In this document: in pieces, positions 42,843 to 51,568 of the stretch
Layout: every line of letters begins with the position of its first letter
Numbering within the stretch: the first letter of the stretch is position 1
Origin: Naasia sp. SYSU D00057
GTDB taxonomy: Bacteria; Actinomycetota; Actinomycetes; Actinomycetales; Microbacteriaceae
Length of the DNA stretch: 64,000 nucleotides
Reading direction: 5' to 3'
Assembly: GCF_017916505.1 (NCBI RefSeq)
Contig: NZ_JAFMSZ010000003.1
Span: 186,001-250,000 of the forward strand
Position numbers and translations under genes: made by a program
The notes under the pieces: generated by a model
Databases searched by the model: none
What the model was told of the DNA's origin: nothing
The model's input: only the letters and a program-made list of their open reading frames with translations

Positions 42843-44297
42843 TCAGCCGAGCAGCGCCTCGATGGGGCCGCGGGCGAAGTAGATGACGAAGCCGGCGGCG
42901 ACCACCCACAGCAGGGGGCTGATCCGGCGGATGCGGCCGGACAGCGCGTGCACCACCACCCAGCTGATGAAGCCGGCGCCGATGCCGTTCGCGATCGAGT
43001 AGGTGAGCGGCATCACCGTCACGGTGAGGAACACGGGCAGCAGCACGGCGAAGTCGCCCATGTCGATGTGCCGGATCTGCGCCATCATCAGCGCGCCGAC
43101 GGTGACGAGCGAGGCGGAGGCGACCTCGGTGGGCACGATCGTCGTGAGCGGCGTGAAGAACATCGCGAGCAGGAAGAGGCCGCCGGTCACGAGGTTGGCG
43201 AGCCCGGTCCGCGCGCCCTCGCCGATGCCGGCGCCCGACTCGATGAACACGGTGTTCGAGGACGACGAGGTCGCGCCGCCCGCCACCGCGCCGACGCCCT
43301 CGACGATGAGCGCCGAGCGGAGGCGGGGGAAGTCGCCGCGGGTGTCCGCGAGGCCCGCCTCCCGCGAGAGGCCCGTGAAGGTGCCCATCGCGTCGAAGAA
43401 GTTCGTGAAGAGCAGGGTGAAGACGAGCATCGTGGCGGCGAGGACGCCGATCCGCTCGAACGAGCCGAAGCTGACCTGCCCGATGAGGCCGAGGTCCGGA
43501 ACGCTCACGAGACTGCCCGGCAGCTCGGGCACGGTGAGGCCCCAGCCCTGCTGGTTGACCGCGCCGTCGCCGCCGATGCGGGGCCCGAGGTTCCAGATCG
43601 CCTCGACGAGGATCGACAGCACGGTGCCGGACGCGAGGCCGATGAGGATCGCACCGCGGACCTGGCGGGCCAGGAGCACCGCGGTGATCAGCAGGGTGAT
43701 CACGAAGAGGAGGGTCGGCACGGTCGCGACCGAGCCGGCGATGCCGAGGCCGACCGGGGGCGAGCTCGCGCCGGTCGAGGTGACGAACCCGGAGTCGACG
43801 AGTCCGATGAAGGCGATGAACAGGCCGATCCCGACAGTGATCGCCGTCTTCAGCTGCAGCGGCACCGCGTCGAACACCAGCTGGCGCAGCCCGGTCGCGG
43901 CGAGCAGCACGATGAGCAGGCCGTTGAGAAGGACGAGCCCCATCGCCTCCGGCCAGGTGACCTGTCCGACGACGCTCACCGCGAGGAACGAGTTGATGCC
44001 GAGACCCGCCGCGAAGGCGAACGGCAGCCGCGTGACGAGTCCGAACAGCATCGTCATCACGCCGGCGGTCAGCGCGGTGACCGCCGCGACCTGGGCGAAC
44101 GCCAGGGTGCCGCCCTCGACGTCCGTCCCGCTCGACAGGATGATCGGGTTGAGGATGACGATGTAGGCCATCGCGACGAACGTGACGAGCCCGCCGCGGA
44201 TCTCGGCGCCGACGGTGGAGCCGCGCGCCGTGATCTCGAAGAAGCGGTCGAGGCGACCGGCGTGCTTCGTCTCGGTGTCGGTCGGGGCAGTGGTCAT
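42843..44297 (-). CDS. NCS2 family purine permease (AzgA-like)
   Basis: 484 residues with 12-14 spans. It begins with a cytoplasmic tail containing RGSTVGAEIRGGLVTF, typical of the adenine/guanine/hypoxanthine branch; NPIILSSGTDVEGG and GINSFLAV lie in the transport core, and SSSSNTVFIESGAGIGEGARTGLANLV is the family motif. Proton-coupled uptake of hypoxanthine, guanine or adenine is likely. It is divergent from rlmN. Confidence 0.92.
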   Translation of the reverse strand: MTTAPTDTETKHAGRLDRFFEITARGSTVGAEIRGGLVTFVAMAYIVILNPIILSSGTDVEGGTLAFAQVAAVTALTAGVMTMLFGLVTRLPFAFAAGLGINSFLAVSVVGQVTWPEAMGLVLLNGLLIVLLAATGLRQLVFDAVPLQLKTAITVGIGLFIAFIGLVDSGFVTSTGASSPPVGLGIAGSVATVPTLLFVITLLITAVLLARQVRGAILIGLASGTVLSILVEAIWNLGPRIGGDGAVNQQGWGLTVPELPGSLVSVPDLGLIGQVSFGSFERIGVLAATMLVFTLLFTNFFDAMGTFTGLSREAGLADTRGDFPRLRSALIVEGVGAVAGGATSSSSNTVFIESGAGIGEGARTGLANLVTGGLFLLAMFFTPLTTIVPTEVASASLVTVGALMMAQIRHIDMGDFAVLLPVFLTVTVMPLTYSIANGIGAGFISWVVVHALSGRIRRISPLLWVVAAGFVIYFARGPIEALLG

Positions 44298-44392
44298 CGA
44301 TTTCCTCCGCAGACGAAGGTAGCGGTGATTCCGGGGCCCGGATGCGCCCCCGCCGCCCCACCCGCCGGAGGGGCGGCCGTACCCTTTAACCC

Positions 44393-45601
44393 ATGCCGCC
44401 CGAATTCCTCCCTGTCGTCGCGCGCCCGCAGGTGCGCCCCGCCACCGAGGGGTGGTCCCAGAAGCTCGACGGCGAAGGCCGTCCGCTGCTCCAGTTCGCG
44501 TCGCCGAAGCGCGGCAAGCCGCCGGCGCACTTCGCCGACCTCACCGTCGAGCAGCGCAAGGCCCGCCTCGTCGAGCTCGGCATGCCGGCCTTCCGGGCGA
44601 AGCAGATCGCGACGCACTACTTCACCCACTTCACGAGCGACCCGGCCGACATGACCGACCTTCCCGCCGCGAACCGCGAGGAGCTCGTCACCGGGCTGCT
44701 GCCGCCGCTCATGACGGAGGTCCGGCGGCTCGCCACCGACCGCGGGGACACGATCAAGTTCCTCTGGAAGCTGCACGACGGCGCGCTCGTCGAGTCCGTG
44801 CTCATGCGGTACCCGGGCCGCATCACCCTCTGCGTCTCGTCGCAGGCGGGCTGCGGCATGAACTGCCCGTTCTGCGCGACGGGCCAGGCCGGCCTCACCC
44901 GCAACCTCTCCGCGGCGGAGATCCTCGACCAGGTGGTCCGCGCCAACCGCGCGCTCGCGAACGGGGAGCTCGGCGGCAAGAAGAAGGGCGAGACGACGCC
45001 CGAGCGGGTCAGCAACATCGTCTTCATGGGCATGGGGGAGCCCCTCGCCAACTACGCCCGCCTCATGCACGCGGTGCGCACGATGGTCGCGCCCCAGCCG
45101 GAGGGGCTCGGGATGAGCGCGCGACACATCACCGTCTCGACCGTGGGCCTCGTGCCGGCGATCGGCAAGCTCGCGGACGAGGACATCCCCGTCACCTTCG
45201 CGCTGTCGCTGCACGCGCCCGACGACGAGCTGCGCGACGAGCTGATCCCCGTCAACTCGCGCTGGAAGGTCGACGAGGCCCTCGATGCCGCGCACGCCTA
45301 CTTCGAGAAGACCGGGCGCCGGGTGTCGATCGAATACGCGCTCATCAAGGACATGAACGACCACGCGTGGCGCGCCGACCTGCTCGCCGAGAAGCTGCTC
45401 GCCCGCGGGCGGGGCTGGGTGCACGTCAACCCGATCCCGCTCAACCCGACGCCCGGCTCCATCTGGACGTCGTCCGAGCCGGAGGTGCAGGACGAGTTCG
45501 TCCGCCGCCTCAACGCGGCCGGCATCCCCACCACCCTGCGCGACACCCGCGGCAAGGAGATCGACGGCGCCTGCGGCCAGCTCGCAGCGGCCGACGCCTG
45601 A
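44393..45601 (+). CDS. rlmN: Dual-specificity RNA methyltransferase RlmN
   Basis: 402 residues; leaderless start (TACCCT at 44380-44385, 7 nt before the ATG). The radical SAM motif is [15 protein letters not shown], with GMGEPLANY binding SAM, the catalytic Cys region [15 protein letters not shown] near the C-terminus and the N-terminal accessory domain (about 50-130). It methylates C2 of A2503 in 23S rRNA and A37 of some tRNAs. Confidence 0.96.
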   Translation: MPPEFLPVVARPQVRPATEGWSQKLDGEGRPLLQFASPKRGKPPAHFADLTVEQRKARLVELGMPAFRAKQIATHYFTHFTSDPADMTDLPAANREELVTGLLPPLMTEVRRLATDRGDTIKFLWKLHDGALVESVLMRYPGRITLCVSSQAGCGMNCPFCATGQAGLTRNLSAAEILDQVVRANRALANGELGGKKKGETTPERVSNIVFMGMGEPLANYARLMHAVRTMVAPQPEGLGMSARHITVSTVGLVPAIGKLADEDIPVTFALSLHAPDDELRDELIPVNSRWKVDEALDAAHAYFEKTGRRVSIEYALIKDMNDHAWRADLLAEKLLARGRGWVHVNPIPLNPTPGSIWTSSEPEVQDEFVRRLNAAGIPTTLRDTRGKEIDGACGQLAAADA

Positions 45602-45623
45602 GGTCGCGCATCCCTCCCCTGGC

Positions 45624-45680
45624 CGAGTTGCCGCTTTCCGCCCTCATCCCGCCCGGATAGGGGCGGAGATCGGCAACTCG
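45624..45680. repeat. Intergenic palindrome, family P, copy 3
   Basis: CGAGTTGCCGCTTTCCGCCC pairs with GGGGCGGAGATCGGCAACTCG around CATCCCGCCCGGATA. It lies between convergent rlmN and the DUF2277 gene and may terminate either. Confidence 0.8.
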
Positions 45681-45705
45681 CGCGGTGGGCCTGACGCGGG
45701 GGCCG

Positions 45706-45978
45706 CTAGACCTGGGCGAAGCGCTGGCGCGAGCGCTCCTTCAGCTTCGCAACCTCGATTTCGCGGTTCTTGGGCGGCGCATTCGTCACGAGGTCCTCGA
45801 GGAGGTGGCGCGTCACGTGCGCGATCTCGATCACGGCCCGGTCGAACGCCTCGGCGTTCGCCTTCGACGGCTTCGTCGATCCGCTGATCTTCCGCACGAA
45901 CTGCAGGGCGGCGGCGTGCACCTCGTCGTCGGTCGCGGCGGGCTCGAAGTTGTGGAGGGTGTGGATGTTCCGGCACAT
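45706..45978 (-). CDS. DUF2277 domain protein
   Basis: 90 residues starting MCRNIHTLHNFEPAATDDEV, the invariant start of DUF2277, with the conserved SGSTKPSKANAEAF block and a basic C-terminal helix. The start codon follows TACCCT (45986-45991) by 7 nt (leaderless). A small, highly conserved actinobacterial and proteobacterial family of unknown function. Confidence 0.92.
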   Translation of the reverse strand: MCRNIHTLHNFEPAATDDEVHAAALQFVRKISGSTKPSKANAEAFDRAVIEIAHVTRHLLEDLVTNAPPKNREIEVAKLKERSRQRFAQV

Positions 45979-46056
45979 GGCCGGAAGGGTACGTCCGCGC
46001 CGCCGCCGGCGGAACCCCACCGGGTCCGGTTCCCGTCCCCGGGTTCCTTCCGTCTC

Positions 46057-46115
46057 GCGAGATGCCACTCGATGCTCCCATCCGCACCGGTTGCCGGTAT
46101 CAGGTGGCATATCGG
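46057..46115. repeat. Intergenic palindrome, family P, copy 4 (degenerate)
   Basis: CGAGATGCCAC and GGTGGCATATCG arms with a changed centre (ACCGGTTGCCGGT). Recognisable but decayed relative to copies 1, 3 and 5. Confidence 0.6.
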
Positions 46116-46158
46116 GGAGCTCTCCGGTGCGGAAGGATCGGGGACGGAGGCAGACGAC

Positions 46159-46752
46159 ATGACGGATCCCGGACAGCGGCGCATCGACTGGGGCGACGGG
46201 GAGTGGACCACCCCTCCCGCCGGAGTGGAGGAGCGGGACGGCGCGCTGCTCGTCACCGCGGTCGAGGGCAGCGACGCCTGGCGGCACACCTCCTACGGGT
46301 TCGTGCACGACACCGAGCACGCGCTGCTCGCCCCGCTTCCGAACGGCACGGCGGTCGAGGTCGACTTCCTCGCCGAGTTCGACGAGCAGTTCGACCAGGC
46401 CGGCGTCTTCCTGCGGGTCGACGACGAGCACTGGATCAAGGCGGGGGTCGAGTTCGCGGACGGGCTGCCGCAGGTCGGGGCCGTGGTCACCCGCGGCAAG
46501 TCGGACTGGTCCGTCGCGCCCGTGCCCGAGTGGCGGGGCCGCCTCGTCACCGTGCGAGCGAGCTGGAGCGGCGATGCGGTGACGATCCGCGCCCGAGCCG
46601 AGGGCGAGGAGTTCCGCCTCGTCCGGGTCGCGCCGCTCGAGCCGACGCTGGCGGTCAGCGCGGGCCCCTTCGCGTGCGCGCCGACGCGAGCGGGCCTGAC
46701 GGTCCGCTTCCCGGCCTGGCGCACCGGCCCCGCCGACGCCGCCCTGCACTGA
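46159..46752 (+). CDS. DUF1349 domain protein (concanavalin-like lectin fold)
   Basis: 197 residues from the ATG at 46159, 8 nt after GGAGG. Beta-rich, with the DUF1349 core QFDQAGVFLRVDDEHWIKAGVEF and the strands SVAPVPEWRGRLVTVR and FACAPTRAGLTVRFPAW. Cytosolic (no signal). DUF1349 proteins are thought to be regulators or binding modules of carbohydrate metabolism. Function not determined. Confidence 0.88.
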   Translation: MTDPGQRRIDWGDGEWTTPPAGVEERDGALLVTAVEGSDAWRHTSYGFVHDTEHALLAPLPNGTAVEVDFLAEFDEQFDQAGVFLRVDDEHWIKAGVEFADGLPQVGAVVTRGKSDWSVAPVPEWRGRLVTVRASWSGDAVTIRARAEGEEFRLVRVAPLEPTLAVSAGPFACAPTRAGLTVRFPAWRTGPADAALH

Positions 46753-46792
46753 GACGCCGTGCCCTCGGGCGCCCTGACCCGCCCGAGATGCC

Positions 46793-46841
46793 ACTTTCCG
46801 TCCCTATTCGGGCGCGATAGGGGCGAAAAGTGGCATCTCGG
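46793..46841. repeat. Intergenic palindrome, family P, copy 5 (best)
   Basis: The arms CCGAGATGCCACTTT (46793-46807) and AAAGTGGCATCTCGG (46827-46841) are perfectly complementary over 15 bp. CGTCCCTATT...GATAGGGGCG inside extends the pairing. It lies between convergent DUF1349 and GH26 genes. Confidence 0.85.
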
Positions 46842-46875
46842 CGGACCAGAACGGGCGCGCGGGCGGGCGCGGGCG

Positions 46876-48084
46876 CTACGGAGCGGTGGCGCAGTTTCGC
46901 GGCAGGGCGTCGGCGCCGAGCGCCCACGAGGGCAGGTCGGCCGCGAACGCCCGCCGCGTCGCCGGGTCCGTCGTCACGGACCAGTCGACGCCCTCGCCGA
47001 CCTCCGGCTCGGTCTTGTGCCACTCGAACCAGTCGATGAGGTGCAGCTGCGGGAACCGTTCCGCCGTGTCCGCCGAGAAGACCTGGCGCCACCACGCCTG
47101 CTTGATGGCGAGCTCGCCCGCCGCGTCGCCGCGCGGCACGACGAGCGCTGCCGTCTCCGGGATCGCCAGCGGCTTGCCGTGGCCGGCGGCGTACGTGCCG
47201 TAGAAGTCGGGGAGTGCCGTGTTGTCGCCGCCGAGCCCGGCATAGGCGCCCGTCAGCTGTGCGGCGAACTTGCCGTCCTCGGGCAGCTCGTTCTCGCCCC
47301 AGGGATACGCCGACCCCCAGTGGTAGAGGGACATCCCCACCCAGTCGACGGCGTCGTCGCCCGGGTAGTAGGGCGCGTAGGGGTCGTCGGCCATGGTGAG
47401 GGCGCCGTCCCCGTCGGTGTCGAGGGCCGCGAAGTCCGCCCCGCCGGGCACCGCGGCGTACCGGCCGCCCGTGAAGGGGTAGCCGCCGCCGTAGTTGGGA
47501 GCCCACATCATGGCCGAGCCCGGAGCCTCGCGGTGCACCGCGTACGCGACCGTGCGGAACGCGGCGACGTAGGCGGCGGGCTGCTGGCTCCAGGCGTACC
47601 AGGACCCGTTCATTTCATGCGCGAACCGGACGAGCGCGGGCACGCCCGAGCGGTTGACCTCGCTCAGCACCTCGGCGACGCGGGCGGCTGCTGACGGCGT
47701 CACCGCCTCGAGGCCGTCGTCCGGCTCGAGGGTCACGAGGAGTGCCGCCCCGGATGGGCGCAGCTGGTCGGCGGCGGAGCGCAGGTTCTCGATGTCCTCA
47801 TCGGTGAGGGGGAAGCCGAAGAACTGCACGGCGACGGCGGGGGAGCGGCCGAGCCGGTCCGCGTAGTCGTCGATGGTCGACCGCGTCCAGTCGAGGCTCA
47901 CGCCGAGGAGCGCGCCCGATTCGGGCACCAGGTCCGCCGCCGACGGGGCCGGGCAGGATGCGCCGCCCGCGCTCGCCGGGCCCAATGCCTCGGTCAGCAT
48001 CGCGCAGCCGGCCAGCGCGGGAAGTGCGAGGGAGAGCGCGGCGAGGGCCGCCGCGCGGGCGGGGAAGGCGGATCGGTTGACCAC
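46876..48084 (-). CDS. GH26-like glycoside hydrolase lipoprotein (possible mannanase)
   Basis: 402 residues from the GTG at 48084; TAGGGT (48091-48096) ends 6 nt upstream (leaderless). Lipoprotein signal with lipobox LAGC. The GH26-type barrel has the acid/base Glu in VRFAHEMNGSWYAW, the WAPNYGGGYPFTGG loop and the probable nucleophile Glu in LAIPETAALV. An EF-hand-like loop DTDGDGALTMADD sits inside the barrel (about residue 225), suggesting calcium binding. Characterised relatives cleave beta-mannan or related glycans. The substrate is inferred. Confidence 0.82.
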   Translation of the reverse strand: MVNRSAFPARAAALAALSLALPALAGCAMLTEALGPASAGGASCPAPSAADLVPESGALLGVSLDWTRSTIDDYADRLGRSPAVAVQFFGFPLTDEDIENLRSAADQLRPSGAALLVTLEPDDGLEAVTPSAAARVAEVLSEVNRSGVPALVRFAHEMNGSWYAWSQQPAAYVAAFRTVAYAVHREAPGSAMMWAPNYGGGYPFTGGRYAAVPGGADFAALDTDGDGALTMADDPYAPYYPGDDAVDWVGMSLYHWGSAYPWGENELPEDGKFAAQLTGAYAGLGGDNTALPDFYGTYAAGHGKPLAIPETAALVVPRGDAAGELAIKQAWWRQVFSADTAERFPQLHLIDWFEWHKTEPEVGEGVDWSVTTDPATRRAFAADLPSWALGADALPRNCATAP

Positions 48085-48162
48085 CTTGGGACCCTACGTG
48101 GGCAGTGCCCGGCTCGTGCCGTCATCCGGCCGGTCCGTCCCCCTCAGTGCCCCGGTCTGGGG

Positions 48163-48993
48163 TCAGCTGACCTCCTCCGGGTGGCCGCCGACCCGGCGGT
48201 CCTCGTTGAGCGCGTCGATGGCGGCCATCTCCTCGTCGCTCAGCTCGAAGCCGGTGAGGTCGAGGTTCTGCGCCATGCGCTCCCTCGACGACGACTTGGG
48301 GATGACGACGTTGCCGAGCTGCAGGTGCCAGCGGAGCACGACCTGGGCGGGCGTGACGCCGTGCGCGGCCGCCGCGTTCCGGACCGGCTCCATGCCGAAC
48401 AGGTCGTACTTGCCCTGGCCGAGCGGACCCCACGCCTCGGTGAGGATCCCGTGCTCCGCGTGGAATCGGCGCAGCTCCGGCTGCGAGAAGACGGGGTGCA
48501 GCTCCACCTGGTTCACCGCGGGCACGGTGCCGGCCTCCGCGATCAGCCGCTCGAGGTGCGGGATGAGGAAGTTGCTGACGCCGATGCTGCGGGCGCGCCC
48601 GTGCTCGGCGAACGTCTCGAAGGTGCGCCACGTCTCGACGTACCGGTCGGCCGACGGGACCGGCCAGTGGATGAGGTAGAGGTCGATCCAGCCGAGGTCG
48701 AGCGCGTCGAGGCTGCGCTGGAAGGCGCCCTCCGCGTCGCCCGCTGCGTGGTGGTCGTTGCGCAGCTTCGTGGTGACGAACACGTCCTCGCGGTCGAGGC
48801 CGGAGGCGCGGATGGCGGCGCCGACCTCCGCCTCGTTCTCGTAGCCGGTCGCGGTGTCGATGTGGCGGTAGCCGACCTCGAGCGCGTCCTCCACGACGCG
48901 CTGGGTGTCGGCCGGGTCCACCTTGAAGACGCCGAACCCGACCTGGGGGATCGTCGCGCCGCTGTTCAGGGGGAGTCGGGGGATCTCTGCCAT
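48163..48993 (-). CDS. Aldo/keto reductase
   Basis: 276 residues; TAGCCT (49001-49006) ends 7 nt before the ATG (leaderless). The catalytic tetrad is visible: Asp in YRHIDTATGY, Tyr in the same segment, Lys in VTTKLRND and His in LYLIHWP. NADPH-site residues lie in VIPKSSSRERMAQN. It resembles 2,5-diketo-D-gluconate reductases, but members are promiscuous carbonyl reductases. Confidence 0.9.
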   Translation of the reverse strand: MAEIPRLPLNSGATIPQVGFGVFKVDPADTQRVVEDALEVGYRHIDTATGYENEAEVGAAIRASGLDREDVFVTTKLRNDHHAAGDAEGAFQRSLDALDLGWIDLYLIHWPVPSADRYVETWRTFETFAEHGRARSIGVSNFLIPHLERLIAEAGTVPAVNQVELHPVFSQPELRRFHAEHGILTEAWGPLGQGKYDLFGMEPVRNAAAAHGVTPAQVVLRWHLQLGNVVIPKSSSRERMAQNLDLTGFELSDEEMAAIDALNEDRRVGGHPEEVS

Positions 48994-49081
48994 GCCGGGA
49001 AGGCTACGCCCGCCGGCCCGCCCCGTCCCTGCGCGGAAGATCCCCTGTCGCCGCGGCCCGGGCCGCCCCTAGGGTGTGCTC

Positions 49082-50296
49082 GTGCGTCCGCCGCTCGAGA
49101 CGATCATCCTCTTCGCGGGGATCGCCGCGGCCGCCCCGGTGCTCTCCGCGCTGTTCGGCCGGGCGGCGCGCGTGCCGATCGTCGTGTTCGAGATCGTGCT
49201 CGGGATCCTGCTTGGGCCGGCCGTGCTCGGCTGGATCACCGTCAACGAGTTCACGACGTTCCTCGCCGCGGTCGGGCTCGCCACCCTCTTCTTCCTCGCC
49301 GGCAGCGAGATCGACTTCACGGCCCTCCGCAGCCGGGCCACGGGGGCCGCGGTGCTCGGCTGGGCCATCTCGCTGGTGCTCGGTCTCGCGCTCGGCCTGC
49401 TGATCGGCGGATCCCTCGCCGCCGCGGTGTTCGTCGGCATCGCGCTGACCACCACCTCGCTCGGCGCGATCCTTCCGCTGCTCCGCGACGCGGGCGAGCT
49501 GCCCACCCCCTTCGGCCGCTCCGTGATGACGATCGGCGCGGTCGGCGAGTTCGCGCCGCTCGTCGCGATCTCGCTCTTCCTCAGCGGCCGGAGCCCGGCG
49601 CTCGCCGGCGTCGTGCTCATCGGCTTCGTGATCGTCGCGACCGTCGCGATCATCCTGGCCGCGCGCGGACCGTATCCGGCGCTGCACCGGCTCATCACCG
49701 CCACCCTGCACACGAGCGGCCAATTCGCGGTCCGGCTCGTGCTCGGCATCCTCGCCGTGCTGACGTGCGCGAGCATCGCGATCGGGCTCGACATGCTGCT
49801 CGGCTCGTTCACCGCGGGAGTGCTCGCGCGCGTGCTGCTCTCCGCGGCCCCGCCCGACGAGCGGGAGAGCGTCGAGAGCAAGCTCGAGGCGGTCGGCTTC
49901 GGGTTCCTCGTGCCCATCTTCTTCATCAACACGGGAGTCACGTTCCCGCTCGGCTCGCTCCTCGAGGACGTCCGCGCCCTGCTGCTGGTGCCCCTGTTCC
50001 TCGTGCTGATGCTCGTCGTCCGCGGCCTGCCGGGGCTGCTCGGTGCCGCCACGCGCACGCACTGGGACAGGGGCGCCGCCGTGCTGCTCGCCGCGACGGG
50101 GCTCCCGATCATCGTGGCCGTGACGGCCCTCGGCGTGCAGGCGGGTGACCTCACCCCGGGCATCGCGGCCGCCCTCGTCGGGGCGGGGATGCTGTCGGTG
50201 CTCCTCTTCCCCCTTGTCGGCCTCGCCCTCCGGGGCCGGGGCCAGCGGACTGCCGCGCCGGCGGCGGCCGAGGACCCCGCCGCCACCGAGGGGTGA
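49082..50296 (+). CDS. CPA2-type cation:proton antiporter (Kef-like)
   Basis: 404 residues. The GTG at 49082 follows TAGGGT (49070-49075) by 6 nt (leaderless); the in-frame GTG at 49076 would leave no room. Twelve to thirteen spans with the Na/H exchanger core FFLAGSEIDF and LLGSFTAGVLARVLL. The membrane part ends without a RCK/TrkA-N regulatory domain, so it is a short CPA2 member. K+ or Na+ exchange is likely. Confidence 0.88.
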   Translation: MRPPLETIILFAGIAAAAPVLSALFGRAARVPIVVFEIVLGILLGPAVLGWITVNEFTTFLAAVGLATLFFLAGSEIDFTALRSRATGAAVLGWAISLVLGLALGLLIGGSLAAAVFVGIALTTTSLGAILPLLRDAGELPTPFGRSVMTIGAVGEFAPLVAISLFLSGRSPALAGVVLIGFVIVATVAIILAARGPYPALHRLITATLHTSGQFAVRLVLGILAVLTCASIAIGLDMLLGSFTAGVLARVLLSAAPPDERESVESKLEAVGFGFLVPIFFINTGVTFPLGSLLEDVRALLLVPLFLVLMLVVRGLPGLLGAATRTHWDRGAAVLLAATGLPIIVAVTALGVQAGDLTPGIAAALVGAGMLSVLLFPLVGLALRGRGQRTAAPAAAEDPAATEG

Positions 50297-50367
50297 CGGC
50301 GGCATGCCTCCAGGCCGGTGCAGGGGGACCAGCCCCCTCCCGGTGGCGGAGGGGCCGCCCCCATCCC

Positions 50368-50505
50368 GGTGATCGAGGAGCGGTCCTCCGGACCGCGTCT
50401 CGAAATCAGGCGAGGTCGTCCTCGGACTCGGGCCCGCGGGGATCGGCTCTCAGCGGACGTTGCGTGGTTTCGAGACGCCGACCTGCGGTCGGCTCCTCAA
50501 CCACC
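50368..50505. repeat. REP-like inverted repeat element, copy B
   Basis: Half-elements 50368-50408 (GGTGATCGAGGAGC, hairpin, GTCTCGAAATCA) and 50465-50505 (inverted, ending GGCTCCTCAACCACC) are separated by 56 bp. Same layout as copy A at 12791-12910; the outer termini are conserved while the hairpin bases co-vary. Confidence 0.75.
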
Positions 50506-50527
50506 GGGCGGACACCAAGTTGAGCCG

Positions 50528-51568
50528 CTACAGGGCCGGCTGGTGAAGGGTGATGCAGTGGATGCCGCCGCCGCGGGTGAAGAGGGGGCGCGCGTCCACC
50601 GTCGTCACGGTGCGGCCGGGGTACTGGTCCGCGAGGATGGCGGCCGCCTCCGCATCACGGGCATCGCCGAAGCCGCAGGCGATCACGCCGCCGTTGACGA
50701 GCGAGTGGTTGATGTAGCTGTAGTCCACCCAGCCCTCCTCGTCGCGCAGGGTGTCGGGCGCAGGCAGCGGCACGACGTCGACCGTCGCGCCGTCGGCCAA
50801 GGCCCAGGACGTCAGCAGCTCCCGCAGCTCCCGGCTCAGCGCGAAGTCCGGATGCTCCACGGCCCGCTGATCGTGCAGCAGCACGCGTCCGGGCGCGGGG
50901 AAGGTCGCGACGATGTCGACGTGGCCCCGCGTGCCGAAGGTGTCCGAATCGCGGTGCAGCCCGCGGGGCAGCCACAGCACGGTCGTCGCGCCGAGCACGC
51001 GGGCGAACTCCGCCTCCACCTGCTCGCGCGTCCAGTCGGGGTTGCGGCCCGGGTCGAGCTGCACGGTGTCCGTCGCGAGCACGATTCCGCGTCCGTCGGT
51101 GTGGATGCCACCGCCCTCGTTCACGAGGGGGCTGTCGACCACGGTCGCACCGGCCTGCTCGGCGACCCAGCGGCCGAGGAGGGCATCGCGGTCCCACGTC
51201 GCCCACGGCTGGGCGCCCCAGCCGTTGAAGACCCAGTCGACGGCGCCGAGCTCGCGCGTGCCGTCGTCGTGCTCGCCGACCACGAAGGTGGGACCGGAGT
51301 CGCGGATCCACGCGTCGTCGAGGGGCGCGACGAGCACGTCGATGGCGCCGGAAAGGTAGCTGCGCACGAGCCGCTCGTCGCGCGGATCGGCCACCACGCG
51401 CACGGGCTCGTGCTCCGCGGCCGCGTTCGCGACGGCCGCCCAGGTCCGGCGGGCGAGCTCCGCCTCCTCGGCGGTGTCGCCGAGCGTGTAGCCGGTGGTC
51501 GGCCAGGCCAGCCAAGTGGCGGCATGCCGGTCGCCCTCGGCCGGCAGGCGCCAGCGAGGTCCGGTCAC
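50528..51568 (-). CDS. aguA: Agmatine deiminase
   Basis: 346 residues from the GTG at 51568. Guanidine-modifying fold with the DAWIRDSGPTFVV motif, EGGGIHTDG, the HVDIVA histidine and the nucleophile Cys338 in GGGIHCITLHQP. It converts agmatine to N-carbamoylputrescine and ammonia. The start overlaps the stop of the upstream amidase gene (GTGA), so both steps of the pathway are translationally coupled. Confidence 0.93.
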   Translation of the reverse strand: MTGPRWRLPAEGDRHAATWLAWPTTGYTLGDTAEEAELARRTWAAVANAAAEHEPVRVVADPRDERLVRSYLSGAIDVLVAPLDDAWIRDSGPTFVVGEHDDGTRELGAVDWVFNGWGAQPWATWDRDALLGRWVAEQAGATVVDSPLVNEGGGIHTDGRGIVLATDTVQLDPGRNPDWTREQVEAEFARVLGATTVLWLPRGLHRDSDTFGTRGHVDIVATFPAPGRVLLHDQRAVEHPDFALSRELRELLTSWALADGATVDVVPLPAPDTLRDEEGWVDYSYINHSLVNGGVIACGFGDARDAEAAAILADQYPGRTVTTVDARPLFTRGGGIHCITLHQPAL

